A stretch of 64,000 bases of DNA from an uncultured Dorea sp. (lineage in GTDB: Bacteria; Bacillota; Clostridia; Lachnospirales; Lachnospiraceae). The notes under the pieces were generated by a model. That model was not told where the DNA came from. It worked only from the letters and a program-made list of their open reading frames with translations, and did not search any database. Every line of letters starts with the position of its first letter. Position 1 is the first letter of the stretch. The position numbers were made by a program, and so were the translations under genes. The DNA lies in contig CAJTZE010000004.1 in assembly GCA_910584265.1 (NCBI GenBank), positions 24,333 to 88,332 of the forward strand, in the 5' to 3' direction. Positions 33,556 through 42,674 of this stretch are shown here, one piece after another.

Positions 33556-33602
33556 AAGCAGATGAGGCTCCCTTTACAGGGCTGAGCCTCATCTGCTTTT
33601 TA
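33554..33602. terminator. strong bidirectional terminator between MATE and asparaginase genes
   Basis: AAAAGCAGATGAGGCTC (33554-33570) pairs with GAGCCTCATCTGCTTTT (33584-33600), with T-runs on both strands. It serves both convergent genes. Confidence 0.9.
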
Positions 33603-33603
33603 A

Positions 33604-34605
33604 TCACAGAGGAATGGTTACCTCCCGCACCAGATCTATCTGAAAATAATCCCGTATCTCCTCTGGTCTTGCCGTCTGCCCCAGCACCCACATCAGCTTC
33701 GTAACTGCCGCCTCTGCCGTCATATCATACGCCTGGAGCACGCCGCCCTTCAATGCCTGCAGCCCTGTCTCATAGACCGACAGGTTACTTCCCTCATAAG
33801 GGCACTGGCTCCCCGCCAGCACGGTCATTCCGTCCTCAACCGCTTCCCGGACGGCAGACGCAAAATCATGTTTGACAAACGGCATTCCGCCCAGTCCGAA
33901 CCCTTCTATGTAAACACCCCTATATCCCTGCTCCTTCAGCATCCTAAGAATAGACGGGTCAATGCCCGGATACAGCTTCAGCAGAAATACCCGGTCAGAA
34001 TACTCCGGCTGCACGCGGAAAACACCCTTCTTCTGTGGCAGGACCTCTTTTCTGACATGCAATCCCAGTGCGCTGATCTGCGCCGCATTCGGGTAATTGG
34101 TACTGTCAAAGGCATCAAAGCTCATGGAACGGACCTTAGAGGTCCTGCAGCCCAGCATGACCTTCCGGTTAAATGCGGCAAAGACCCCAGGATATCCGCT
34201 GGCCGCCATATGGATCGCACACCGGCAGTTTTCCATGGCATCCGCCACCGGATGAGAAATAGAGAGCTGGCTTCCGGTGATAACTACCGGGATGGGAATG
34301 TTCTGCAGCATAAAGGAAAGCATCGATGCCGTATACGCCAGCGTATCAGTCCCGTGGATGATCACAATTCCGTCGTGCTTCAGGTATGCCTGCCCGATCC
34401 TTACTGCCAGCGCCGCCCAGTCATCGGGAAAAATATTCGCACTGTCCAGAGAACAGAAATCCTCCGTTTCCATCTCCAGATTCTTTGAGACCATCCGAAG
34501 CTCTTCTAAAATCTCCCGGCTTGTCAGGCCGGGGCTCAGTCCCTGCTCGCTATTAACGGAGGAAAGGGTTCCTCCCGTATTTATGATCAGTATTCTCTTC
34601 CTCAT
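33604..34605 (-). CDS. ansA: L-asparaginase, cytoplasmic type I-like
   Basis: A 333-residue asparaginase/glutaminase-family enzyme with both threonine catalytic motifs: INTGGTLSS (residue about 8-16) and the second site IIHGTDTLAYTASML (about 82-96). GSQLSISHPVADAMEN is also typical. There is no signal peptide, so it is cytoplasmic, hydrolysing Asn to Asp and ammonia. GAGGAG precedes the ATG at 34605. It is a single gene ending at a strong shared terminator. Confidence 0.93.
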   Translation of the reverse strand: MRKRILIINTGGTLSSVNSEQGLSPGLTSREILEELRMVSKNLEMETEDFCSLDSANIFPDDWAALAVRIGQAYLKHDGIVIIHGTDTLAYTASMLSFMLQNIPIPVVITGSQLSISHPVADAMENCRCAIHMAASGYPGVFAAFNRKVMLGCRTSKVRSMSFDAFDSTNYPNAAQISALGLHVRKEVLPQKKGVFRVQPEYSDRVFLLKLYPGIDPSILRMLKEQGYRGVYIEGFGLGGMPFVKHDFASAVREAVEDGMTVLAGSQCPYEGSNLSVYETGLQALKGGVLQAYDMTAEAAVTKLMWVLGQTARPEEIRDYFQIDLVREVTIPL

Positions 34606-34680
34606 TACCGTAACTCCTCTATGATTTATCCTGTCTATAATAATAGCAATAGAAGCTGCCCTATGGGCAGCTCCCTATAT

Positions 34681-35082
34681 TTATTTTGTTTGTGCCATTG
34701 AGAATAAGGTTTCTTGTAAAAGTTTAGAGAAATTGATATTATTTTTTTCAGCAAAAGTATTCAACCATGCAGGAATAGTAAGGTTCTTCCTTACAGCTTT
34801 TTCACCATATTTTTCTTCATAGGCATCAATGTCTAATAATAACATATTTATCATACACCCATTTTCAGCAGTTATTTCTGAATAGTCGGAAGCATGCGGA
34901 ATTTTCTCTCCATCTTCGAGTTCTCCTAATATCCATCCACTGGCCGCGTCAATCCCCATTTCAATAGCCTGTTCTAAATCTTTTCCCTCTGTTACACAAC
35001 CGGGTAAATCTGGAAATTCTACCACATATCCACCGCTTTGATCTGTAAAAGGCTTAAATACAGCCGGATAAATTAGTTTCAA
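34681..35082 (-). CDS. hicB: HicB antitoxin
   Basis: A 133-residue antitoxin. The N-terminal HicB fold reads LIYPAVFKPFTDQSGGYVVEFPDLPGC (partial RNase-H-like fold, GCVTEG loop, then EQAIEMGIDAASGW). The C-terminal part (LNTFAEKNNINFSKLLQETL) is a ribbon-helix-helix/HTH-type DNA-binding end that would bind its own operator. The start is assigned to the TTG at 35082 because GGAGGTG lies just before it; the upstream ATG at 35097 is itself part of that ribosome site. It follows hicA on the same strand. Confidence 0.88.
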   Translation of the reverse strand: MKLIYPAVFKPFTDQSGGYVVEFPDLPGCVTEGKDLEQAIEMGIDAASGWILGELEDGEKIPHASDYSEITAENGCMINMLLLDIDAYEEKYGEKAVRKNLTIPAWLNTFAEKNNINFSKLLQETLFSMAQTK

Positions 35083-35121
35083 TATATTCACCTCCATTTA
35101 TATAGATGGAACAAATGGGAC

Positions 35122-35301
35122 TCAAAGCCCCGCTTGTTTCATAATTGATTTTACTGTATCGGGATTCAAATCCCCTCCATGTTCTGGAATTATAACTTTT
35201 CCCGGCTTAGTCGGATGTTTGTATTGGTGGTGTGAGCCTTTTTGCTTTACTTGATACCATCCGTTTTTTAATATCATGCTCTCAATTTCTCTAAATCTCA
35301 T
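35122..35301 (-). CDS. hicA: HicA toxin (mRNA interferase), 59 residues
   Basis: A short frame starting MRFREIESMILKNGWYQVKQ and ending MKQAGL. It has the double-stranded-RNA-binding-like HicA fold pattern: RFREIESMIL helix, GWYQVKQKGSHHQYKHP strands with the catalytic His in GSHHQ, PGKVIIPEHGGDLNPDTVKSIMKQAG. HicA cleaves mRNA and is neutralised by HicB. GGAGG lies before the ATG at 35301. The hicA-hicB order with toxin first is the usual one. All key residues are present, so the pair looks active. Confidence 0.88.
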   Translation of the reverse strand: MRFREIESMILKNGWYQVKQKGSHHQYKHPTKPGKVIIPEHGGDLNPDTVKSIMKQAGL

Positions 35302-35354
35302 CCAATACCTCCTTATTCATTCATGGCATCTCTCCCTTCCGTTTATTTGATTAT

Positions 35355-35383
35355 ATCATAATGCGTATTATGCGCATTGTCAA
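35355..35383 (-). promoter_or_regulatory. hicAB promoter with built-in operator palindrome
   Basis: Minus strand consensus TTGACA (35383-35378), 17 bases, TATGAT (35360-35355). The spacer is an inverted repeat, AATGCG-7 bases-CGCATT including flanks (about 35360-35378). A HicB dimer bound there would block polymerase directly. Confidence 0.8.
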
Positions 35384-35437
35384 TAATTTTATTCTTTAAA
35401 ATTACTACAAAAAATATCAACCGCAGATAGGGCAGTC

Positions 35438-36424
35438 TTATATCTCAACATCCGAATACAGTTTTATATGGAAGCAGGTTCCCTTTCCCGGCTCACTCCT
35501 TACGCTGATATTTCCATTCTGCCGCAGGACAATCTGCTTTGACATGGCAAGCCCGATCCCCACGCTGTCCTTTGACGCCCCCGTCCCCTTATAAAACCTT
35601 TCAAATATATGGGGAAGCTGTTCTCTTGGAATTCCTTCCCCATTATCCTCTACCGTAATCGTAGTTGAGAAATTATTCTGAGCCGCCAATATCCGGACTC
35701 TTCCGCCGGACGGAGTATGCTCCAGACAGTTTTTAATAATATTGGAAACCGCTTCTCTCGTCCAGTGCCTGTCGCACCATACCTTCATATCCCCCGGCGC
35801 CGTCTGGATAAGTTCTATTTCCTTCATCTCTGCCATGATCTCAAAGGGCTGGCAGGCATCATTAAGAAGCCCCCTTACCGAAACTTCCTCCCTCTTCAGC
35901 TTCAGCATATCCGCATCCAATTGTGACAGCGTCAGGAGATTCCGTATCAGCCAGGTGATCCTCCTGACCTGAGAATCAATCTTATCTATAAATTCTTCTC
36001 TCTTTTCCTCATCCATTTCTCCGGAGCGCAGAAGTTCAGCCATAATCGTAATCGAGGACAGAGGCGTCTTGATCTGATGGGAAATATCAGAAAGCATTCC
36101 CGCAAGATATTCTTTTTCTTTATTTGCATTAGAGGACTCCCTGCTGATCAGCGATACCAGCTTATAGAGCTCGCTTTCCAAAATAGCAAGCTGTCCTTCC
36201 CTGCACCTTTTTAGTCCCGGCAGCCCGATGCCGTCCTGCAGATGCATCAGATTCATCGTCATCTCTTCCAGATACCGCTCCCTCCTGTAACGAAACCACG
36301 CCGTTGTCAAAAACATCAGCGGCATACAGACGCCAAGCACCAGACATGCCGTCCTTAAGTCTGCCGATACCAGACAGATAACTCCCGACAGGATCATGAG
36401 CATTAGCTGAATCACAAGTTCCAT
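35438..36424 (-). CDS. sensor histidine kinase of a BceS-like/VraS-like exporter-linked system
   Basis: A 328-residue kinase with two closely spaced membrane helices at the N-terminus (about 3-20 and 26-43) and almost no extracellular loop, the build of intramembrane-sensing kinases. Dimerisation motif LSDISHQIKTPLSSI with His116, N box SNIIKNCLEHTPSGG, G boxes DNGEGIP and SVGIGLAMSKQIV, and a complete C-terminal end (GNISVRSEPGKGTCFHIKL). It is last in the order ATPase-permease-regulator-kinase on the minus strand, 29 bases after the regulator. It likely senses antimicrobial-peptide flux through the neighbouring transporter. Confidence 0.9.
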   Translation of the reverse strand: MELVIQLMLMILSGVICLVSADLRTACLVLGVCMPLMFLTTAWFRYRRERYLEEMTMNLMHLQDGIGLPGLKRCREGQLAILESELYKLVSLISRESSNANKEKEYLAGMLSDISHQIKTPLSSITIMAELLRSGEMDEEKREEFIDKIDSQVRRITWLIRNLLTLSQLDADMLKLKREEVSVRGLLNDACQPFEIMAEMKEIELIQTAPGDMKVWCDRHWTREAVSNIIKNCLEHTPSGGRVRILAAQNNFSTTITVEDNGEGIPREQLPHIFERFYKGTGASKDSVGIGLAMSKQIVLRQNGNISVRSEPGKGTCFHIKLYSDVEI

Positions 36425-36453
36425 TTCCTCTTACACCCCCCGACCGGAAAACT

Positions 36454-37140
36454 TTATTTCTCCATCCTATAGCCCACGCACCGGACTGTCTGGATCAGCT
36501 GTCCCTCTACCGTATCGCCCAGCTTTTTCCGAAGCCTTTTCACATATACGCTCAGTGTATTATCATTAACAAAATCCCCGGCGTCATCCCAGATATGATT
36601 CAATATCTGTCTTCTCGTCAGCGTCTGTCCCCGGTGGTTTAAAAATATCAGAAGGAGTTTATATTCCATTGCAGTAAATATGATTTCCTCCCCGCCGCGG
36701 TAAACCCGTCCTGTCTGCAGGTTGACCTGATTTTCTCCGGCCCATACCAGCTGATCCTCTGTACCCGCCTCCCGGCCAGTCCGCCTTAAGACCGCCTTCA
36801 TCCTTGCAAGAAGCTCACGGATCCTAAACGGCTTCGGTATATAATCATCAGCGCCCTGCTCCAATGCTCTGACAGTGTTTACCTCATCGTCACATGCCGT
36901 CAGAAATAAAACAGGCTCATCTCCTCTTTTCCGGATTTCCCTGCATACCTGAAATCCGTCTCCATCTGGAAGCATAACATCCAGCAGGTATAAATCTATC
37001 CTGTGATTCTGTCCGATGATTTCCACCGCCTCTAACACAGTTCCCGCTAAAAGCACCCGATAGCCTTCCTGCTGAAGGGCAAAATGAAGCCCCTCCCTAA
37101 TATTTTCATCATCCTCTATGATCAATACGCTCAGTTCCAT
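36454..37140 (-). CDS. OmpR-family response regulator linked to an ABC exporter
   Basis: A 228-residue regulator with a receiver domain (acidic pocket IIEDDEN, phospho-acceptor Asp54 in YLLDVMLPDG, Lys103 in YIPKPF) and an OmpR-type winged helix (EYKLLLIFLNHRGQTLTRRQIL, VNDNTLSVYVKRLRKKLG). The start is the ATG at 37140 (MELSVLIIED) with GGTGGG upstream; the longer frame to 37230 has no homologous sequence. It pairs with the kinase that follows. A palindrome GTGACA-N4-TGTCAC near the operon start is a candidate binding site. Confidence 0.92.
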   Translation of the reverse strand: MELSVLIIEDDENIREGLHFALQQEGYRVLLAGTVLEAVEIIGQNHRIDLYLLDVMLPDGDGFQVCREIRKRGDEPVLFLTACDDEVNTVRALEQGADDYIPKPFRIRELLARMKAVLRRTGREAGTEDQLVWAGENQVNLQTGRVYRGGEEIIFTAMEYKLLLIFLNHRGQTLTRRQILNHIWDDAGDFVNDNTLSVYVKRLRKKLGDTVEGQLIQTVRCVGYRMEK

Positions 37141-37305
37141 TTTCCCACCATATCTTCTCCCAGGCACGCCGCGGCATTCTGCCCGGGCCGCCGTTTTCCT
37201 ATAGTTTCCCGCACCGGATTTGCGCTGCAAAGCAGCATTTTCCTCTGCAAATCCGTGTGCATCCGCCGGAGGCTCTAAGGAAGCGATGATTTAATCAGCG
37301 TTTCC

Positions 37306-40089
37306 TTAGATATTTTCACCGCGGATACTTTCAAATAAATTCACCCGGCGCTCCCCACTCAGGCTGTATAAAGCAAACCCGGCAAGTACAGCCGCCGACA
37401 GAAGAACCGCCGCCGCGCCTCCTGCAATGGGAAGGGGCAGCCTAATATTACCAAAAATCATATCCACACTCTTCTGAAGCCCGTAAATCATGAGTCCACA
37501 TAGAATCCCGGCAAAAAACACTGCTTTTACAAAAATACCGGCACACTCAAAAAGCAGCATTTTTCTCATCTGACCGCCTGTCATGCCCGCCGACTGAAGG
37601 ATCGCAAGCTCCTGTCTCCTTCCGGTAATCCACCCTTTGACCGAATTAAACAGATTCAGCAGACAAATAAGGGAAGAGAGTACCACAAAACACCCCAGCA
37701 GTATATCCGCAAGCCGGACAAGCGAGCTGGCAAGGGTTTCTATATATGCCATCTTTCCCAGCATCATATCCGCATCTTCATTATCACAAAGACGGGTCAG
37801 CCTGTCAATGATATCCGTTTCCTTCCCGTTCATTTTAAATCTCAGAAACGGCTTAATTACCGAGTCATCCTCTCTGCTGTCTGCGGCTGCCCGGATTCCT
37901 TCTGCCGTCTCCTCTCCGATGATCAGCCACAGCTCGCCGCTCATGCCAAAAGAGCTATCCTCCCCCAGCTGCTCCGGCTTTACAAAGCCTGCAATCGCTA
38001 TGGGATACTCAATTTTCTGCTCCTTCCCCTCATTGTAAAAGCTCACAGGGATCGAATCTCCTACTCTGTAATCTGTCAGATTCTCTATATGATAATACCG
38101 GTAGCGCTCCGGCTCCATTCCCCATATTGTATACCGGTCTGTAGAAACCGCGCCGTCCTTTATCACAATCGCAGACGGCCGGGACGCATCCCGAAGCTCC
38201 TCCGCGCCCGCTCCGGCCGCTTCTGCAAATTTTTCCATCGTATCAGAATCCACCTCCAGAAGATTGACCACATGGGTGCCCCATGGATACAGCTCCTTAA
38301 ATTCCTCGTCAGAAAGCTCCTTCCGGTAATTCAGCTGATAAATGTCCTTCATCGCCTCCCAGTATTCCCTGCCGTACACTTCCTCCGGGACTTCCCCTGC
38401 ATAGGTTCCGTCCCCCCACAAAACCGTCTTCTCCACACCCGGATCCTGCCGAATCTCCTGTACAACCGCCTGATAGCTCTGAGTAAGCCCATTTCCAAAG
38501 AGCGTATAATCATACTGCTCCCCGGATACAGAAAGCATGCCCCTGTCATCGATTTTCTCATGCATGATCTGATGTATTGCGCCAGAGCCAAAGGCTGTTA
38601 CCACAAGAATCACCATAAAAACGGAAGCGGCCGTAATCATAGCCCTTGTTTTCCTTCTCTGTCTGGCCAGCGTATTTTTTGCCAGCATCCCCTCCGCGCC
38701 CCATCTCCTGAGTGCAGACAGATTCATGGCATAGCCCCGCTTACGTCTCTCCGTATTTCCGCGGATACATTCAATCGGCCCGATCCTGCCGATTTTTCTG
38801 GCCGGAAGCCACGCGGCAAGCAGCACGGTCATGGTACTGATCACTATGACCAGCAGAATATTTTCCACAGAAACACTGATAGAAACCGGACACTTCTCCA
38901 CAATCTCTTCCAAACCCATAATCCCGCCGAGAAGCGGCCTTAATCCCTTCATCGCAAGCAATATAATACCGATACCGGACAGGATTCCGGCAGGCAGTGC
39001 AAAAATCAGCAGATATACCGCTTCAAAATAAATACTGCTCCGCTTCTGTCTCCCTGTTGCCCCGACAGAGCACAACATTCCCAGATATCTGCTCCGCTCC
39101 TGAAAGGACATATGAAATACATTATAAATCAGCAGGATCGAACAGATCATGATCAGTGCTGTAAACAGTACCGTCATAAACCTGACAATGATATTGATCG
39201 TTCCCTCTGAGGAATTTGCAGAAAACACCAACAGATAATTGTTAAAATCAATCTCATGCGTTCCGGCAATCTCTCGTAAAATCACCGTATAATCCTCTGG
39301 AAGCTTTTCCAGATCCAGAATGATGCTTAAGTTAAAGCTTTCCATTGTTCCAGCTCTTTCTTCCGAAAGAAATGTCAGAGCCGTATAGCCGGCGGCAGAG
39401 CCCTGCTCATATGACGGCGTCTCCATAATGCCGGTAATCTGATAGCGTTCTGTCTCCCCGGTATATTCCTTATTTTCCCGGAAGCTTGTATTTTCCTCAT
39501 AAAACGGAAAATCCTCCGGCACCTCTATTGTTTCTCCGCATGTTAATGTAAGCCCTGAAAACGGAAATACGATTTCCTTCGCTTCCTCGTCAATTCCTGT
39601 AATGGAACGCCGGAAAAATTCTGCGTCGATCCTGTCCCCGGCTGAAATATCCCCGCCGTCATCCAATGCGCTCCTGCTAATGAGCAGTTCTCCTTCCCGC
39701 TCTGGAAGCCGTCCCTCTACGAGGCTGATATTCATCCAGTCAAAGCACTTCCCTGTATAGCTCTTGACATTCAGATATGGTCTTTCCTTATTTCCCGACT
39801 GGTCAAACATGGTATTTCCAAGATACGCAGATACCGCTGTTTCCTTCACATAGGGAAGGCTAAGAACCTCTTCATATTCCTTCTCTCCGATTCCATACAT
39901 TGATACATGCCATTTGCCGTCCTTTAATGACGATGCCTGTTCCAGATAGCCGATGCCGGTATCCTTTCCCACAAAAATACAGGTCATCAGAAGCACCATA
40001 AGCATGATCCCTAAAAATGTAACAGCCGTCCGCTTTTTATTGCGCTTCATATACTGTCTGGTAACATAGTAAACAATATTCCGTCTCAT
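37306..40089 (-). CDS. ABC transporter permease, FtsX/MacB-like (BceB/VraG-like)
   Basis: A 927-residue permease. It has an N-terminal membrane helix (TAVTFLGIMLMVLLMTCIFVG), a first extracellular part, an FtsX domain at about 300-430 with three to four segments (FMTVLFTALIMICSILLIY), a second helix around 490 (AMITAASVFMVILVVTAFG), a large extracellular region (510-770) and a C-terminal FtsX domain (about 790-920). It overlaps the ATPase stop by four bases (ATGA). The two-domain layout with a large central loop fits peptide-type exporters. The 165 bases between it and the regulator gene hold no obvious terminator, so one operon is likely. Confidence 0.88.
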   Translation of the reverse strand: MRRNIVYYVTRQYMKRNKKRTAVTFLGIMLMVLLMTCIFVGKDTGIGYLEQASSLKDGKWHVSMYGIGEKEYEEVLSLPYVKETAVSAYLGNTMFDQSGNKERPYLNVKSYTGKCFDWMNISLVEGRLPEREGELLISRSALDDGGDISAGDRIDAEFFRRSITGIDEEAKEIVFPFSGLTLTCGETIEVPEDFPFYEENTSFRENKEYTGETERYQITGIMETPSYEQGSAAGYTALTFLSEERAGTMESFNLSIILDLEKLPEDYTVILREIAGTHEIDFNNYLLVFSANSSEGTINIIVRFMTVLFTALIMICSILLIYNVFHMSFQERSRYLGMLCSVGATGRQKRSSIYFEAVYLLIFALPAGILSGIGIILLAMKGLRPLLGGIMGLEEIVEKCPVSISVSVENILLVIVISTMTVLLAAWLPARKIGRIGPIECIRGNTERRKRGYAMNLSALRRWGAEGMLAKNTLARQRRKTRAMITAASVFMVILVVTAFGSGAIHQIMHEKIDDRGMLSVSGEQYDYTLFGNGLTQSYQAVVQEIRQDPGVEKTVLWGDGTYAGEVPEEVYGREYWEAMKDIYQLNYRKELSDEEFKELYPWGTHVVNLLEVDSDTMEKFAEAAGAGAEELRDASRPSAIVIKDGAVSTDRYTIWGMEPERYRYYHIENLTDYRVGDSIPVSFYNEGKEQKIEYPIAIAGFVKPEQLGEDSSFGMSGELWLIIGEETAEGIRAAADSREDDSVIKPFLRFKMNGKETDIIDRLTRLCDNEDADMMLGKMAYIETLASSLVRLADILLGCFVVLSSLICLLNLFNSVKGWITGRRQELAILQSAGMTGGQMRKMLLFECAGIFVKAVFFAGILCGLMIYGLQKSVDMIFGNIRLPLPIAGGAAAVLLSAAVLAGFALYSLSGERRVNLFESIRGENI

Positions 40090-40787
40090 GGCATGTCACC
40101 TCCGGTCATGCGGATACGCTCATCTCTGGTAATACGGCCGTCCTCGATACTCAGCATCCGGTCTGCCTGAAGCGCAATGCTCTCATCATGCGTAATCAGA
40201 AGCAGTGTCTGTTTCTGGCTGCGGTTCGACCTTTTTAAGATCCGGATAATCTCTTCCCCGTTCTTCCGGTCCAGATTGCCGGTTGGTTCATCGGCAAGTA
40301 AAATAGCAGGATGATTATAGACAGCCCGCCCGATGGACACCCTCTGCTGCTGTCCGCCGGAGAGCTGTCCCGGCAGATTATTTCTTCTATCAGTCAATCC
40401 CATCTGCTCTACGATCCTGTCCAGACGCTCTTTGTCTAAGGGCCTTCCATCCAGAAGATGGGGCAGTACAATATTCTCATCCACATTCAGCACCGGAAGC
40501 AGATTATAAAACTGATATACCAGTCCAATCTGCCTTCTCCGAAAAATAGCAAGCTTGTTTTCACTCAGCTTATGGATATCTGTACCGCCGATCCGCACAC
40601 ACCCCTCTGTCGGCTTATCCACGCCGCCAAGAATATGCAGAAGCGTAGACTTCCCGCTGCCCGACGGCCCTACGATCGATACAAATTCTCCTGCCTCCAC
40701 AGAGAAGGAAATTCCGTCCAATGCCTTCACACAAGCATTCCCTGAACCATAGATTTTTGACAGGTTTTCACATCTTAATATTTCCAT
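40086..40787 (-). CDS. ABC transporter ATP-binding protein (BceA/LolD-like)
   Basis: A 233-residue ATPase: Walker A GPSGSGKST, Q loop YQFYNLLPVLNV, signature LSGGQQQRVSIGRAV, Walker B ILLADEPTGNLD, switch His LITHDES. It is the first gene of the four-gene exporter/two-component operon; AGGAGG lies before the ATG. All motifs are intact, unlike the related ATPase at 9.4-10.1 kb. It powers the permease encoded downstream. Confidence 0.92.
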   Translation of the reverse strand: MEILRCENLSKIYGSGNACVKALDGISFSVEAGEFVSIVGPSGSGKSTLLHILGGVDKPTEGCVRIGGTDIHKLSENKLAIFRRRQIGLVYQFYNLLPVLNVDENIVLPHLLDGRPLDKERLDRIVEQMGLTDRRNNLPGQLSGGQQQRVSIGRAVYNHPAILLADEPTGNLDRKNGEEIIRILKRSNRSQKQTLLLITHDESIALQADRMLSIEDGRITRDERIRMTGGDMP

Positions 40788-40876
40788 GCTGCTATGCCTC
40801 CTTCCATCACAGTCTGCCGTGATGCTTCCATGCTTCTATTCTATCCGGCCTTGGTGACTCTACAGTGAATCCTTCC

Positions 40877-40923
40877 GTGACAATTCTGTCACTATTTTAT
40901 AGTTCCTGCTTATTGGCTGTCAA
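40877..40923 (-). promoter_or_regulatory. promoter region of the exporter operon with GTGACA-N4-TGTCAC palindrome
   Basis: Minus strand TTGACA (40923-40918), 18 bases, TAAAAT (40899-40894). A perfect inverted repeat GTGACA-ATTC-TGTCAC lies at 40877-40892, right after the -10. The shape fits the inverted repeats with a 4-base gap bound by BceR-type regulators, but those usually lie upstream of the promoter. A second possible -10 (TAGAAT, near 40840) lies downstream of the palindrome. Confidence 0.6.
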
Positions 40924-40980
40924 TCTGTTAGATGTTACTTTTCCCAGAGCTCCGTCCTGCCCGGCGCGCCTTGGCATAGG

Positions 40981-41016
40981 AAAAAGGTTCCGAAGAATAG
41001 ATTTCTCCAGAACCTT
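40981..41016 (-). terminator. malQ terminator
   Basis: Minus strand AAGGTTC pairs with GAACCTT, followed by TTTTCC. It lies ten bases after the malQ stop. Confidence 0.7.
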
Positions 41017-41025
41017 GTTCTTATT

Positions 41026-42522
41026 TTATAAAATTCTTCCATACCGCTTCGCCGCAAAATAGATCAAATCCCTCAGCTCATCGGTAAGCTCTTCCTTTCT
41101 CACCCTCCATTTCCAGTTATTCCCCGTTGTAGAGGGTACATTCATCCGCGCCCTGTTATCATATCCAAGCCAGTCCTGCAGAGGTATCACACACAGCTTG
41201 GACACGCTGGCCATCGCCGTACACACAAGCGGAAGATACATCTCTTCATCCGGCCGGTAAGTCTCACACAGATACTCCCTGACCATCTTCCTTTCCTCTT
41301 CCTTAAGTCCCCCGCAGAACCATCCGGTAACCGTCTCATTGTCGTGGGTGCCGGTATATACCACGCTGTTTTTATCATAGTTATGGGGCAGATAATCATT
41401 GGCGCTTCCCGAATCTCTGGAATCAAATGCAAATTCCAGCACTTTCATTCCCGGATATCCGCTGTCAGAGACCAGCTTTCTCACAGAATCAGTTACATAT
41501 CCCAAATCCTCTGCGATAATCTCCTGCTCTCCAAAGACCTCCCGCACCTTCTCAAACAATGCAATTCCCGGTCCCTTTTCCCAGTGTCCGTTTCTTGCGT
41601 CCTCTGCTCCGTATGGTATTGCATAATACTCATCGAATCCCCGGAAATGGTCAATCCGGACTACATCATACATGCGGAAGCAGAAGCGCAGCCTCCGCAT
41701 CCACCACTCAAAACCGGAAGCCCTGTGATAATCCCAATTATAGAGCGGATTCCCCCACAGCTGTCCCGACGCGGAAAATCCGTCCGGCGGACACCCTGCG
41801 ACAGCCAGCGGATACCCCTGCTCATCAAATTGAAACAGCTCCCTGCCTGCCCAGGCGTCTGCGCTGTCCATGGATACGTAAATGGGGATGTCCCCGATGA
41901 TCCCGATTCCCTGACTGTCTGCATAACCTTTAAGCTCCAGCCATTCCCTGTAAAATTCAAACTGCAAAAATTTATAAAAGCTGATTTCTTTCTCAAGCTC
42001 TTTGGACTTCTCCCTTAACGCCTGCTCTTCCCGGAATTTCAAGGCGTCCTCCCACACCGTCCAGGGCTTTCCTTCATGCTCGTCCTTAAGCGCCATAAAC
42101 AGCGCATAATTATCCAGCCAGTCCTGTTCCTCCTGCTGAAACCTTAAGAAATCCGCATTCTCCCATACCCGGCTTCTTTCAAATGCTGTCTTTAGCAGAT
42201 CATACCTGTTCTCATACAGCGCCCCGTAATCGACATACCTTGCATCCTCTCCGAGCCCGGCGCTCCCGCACTCCTCCTCGGTAAGCCACCCATAGGATAC
42301 CAGCCGTTCCAAACTGATAAAATACGGATTCCCGGCAAATGTAGAAAAGGACTGGTAGGGCGAATCCCCGTACCCCGTAGGCCCTAGTGGCAGAATCTGC
42401 CAGAAACTCTGTCCTGCCTCCTTTAAAAAATCCACCCACTCATACGCCTCTTTTGAAAAACATCCAATCCCATAGCGGGAAGGCAGGCTGCTTATCGGAA
42501 GTAATATCCCGCTCTTTCTCAT
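41026..42522 (-). CDS. malQ: 4-alpha-glucanotransferase (amylomaltase), GH77
   Basis: A 498-residue GH77 enzyme of normal length that moves glucan chains between maltodextrins. Diagnostic segments: GILLPISSLPSRYGIG at the start, FWQILPLGPTGYGDSPYQSF, the nucleophile region VVRIDHFRGFDEYY, the acid/base region EQEIIAEDLGYVT and the GTHDNETVTGWF segment. The start is the ATG at 42522 with AGGAGGAG upstream; the open frame to 42630 is not homologous. It stands alone with its own terminator, next to the broken sucrose PTS gene. Confidence 0.95.
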   Translation of the reverse strand: MRKSGILLPISSLPSRYGIGCFSKEAYEWVDFLKEAGQSFWQILPLGPTGYGDSPYQSFSTFAGNPYFISLERLVSYGWLTEEECGSAGLGEDARYVDYGALYENRYDLLKTAFERSRVWENADFLRFQQEEQDWLDNYALFMALKDEHEGKPWTVWEDALKFREEQALREKSKELEKEISFYKFLQFEFYREWLELKGYADSQGIGIIGDIPIYVSMDSADAWAGRELFQFDEQGYPLAVAGCPPDGFSASGQLWGNPLYNWDYHRASGFEWWMRRLRFCFRMYDVVRIDHFRGFDEYYAIPYGAEDARNGHWEKGPGIALFEKVREVFGEQEIIAEDLGYVTDSVRKLVSDSGYPGMKVLEFAFDSRDSGSANDYLPHNYDKNSVVYTGTHDNETVTGWFCGGLKEEERKMVREYLCETYRPDEEMYLPLVCTAMASVSKLCVIPLQDWLGYDNRARMNVPSTTGNNWKWRVRKEELTDELRDLIYFAAKRYGRIL

Positions 42523-42674
42523 CTTGGCTCCTCCTGTCCGTTCACCAATCTCAACCAGAACTATGCAGTGGTCTAAAATGGCAAGCTCTTTTTCCCCGGA
42601 AAACATCACTCTGGGAAAATAAATCTCCACAGGATATTTCGGACAGATATCGGCAATACATAAGTCTTTCTTTA

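Noticed and set aside
38089..38943. 284-codon plus-strand frame inside the exporter permease
   Set aside because: Rich in His and Arg as expected from antisense reading; the permease with its FtsX domains explains the region.
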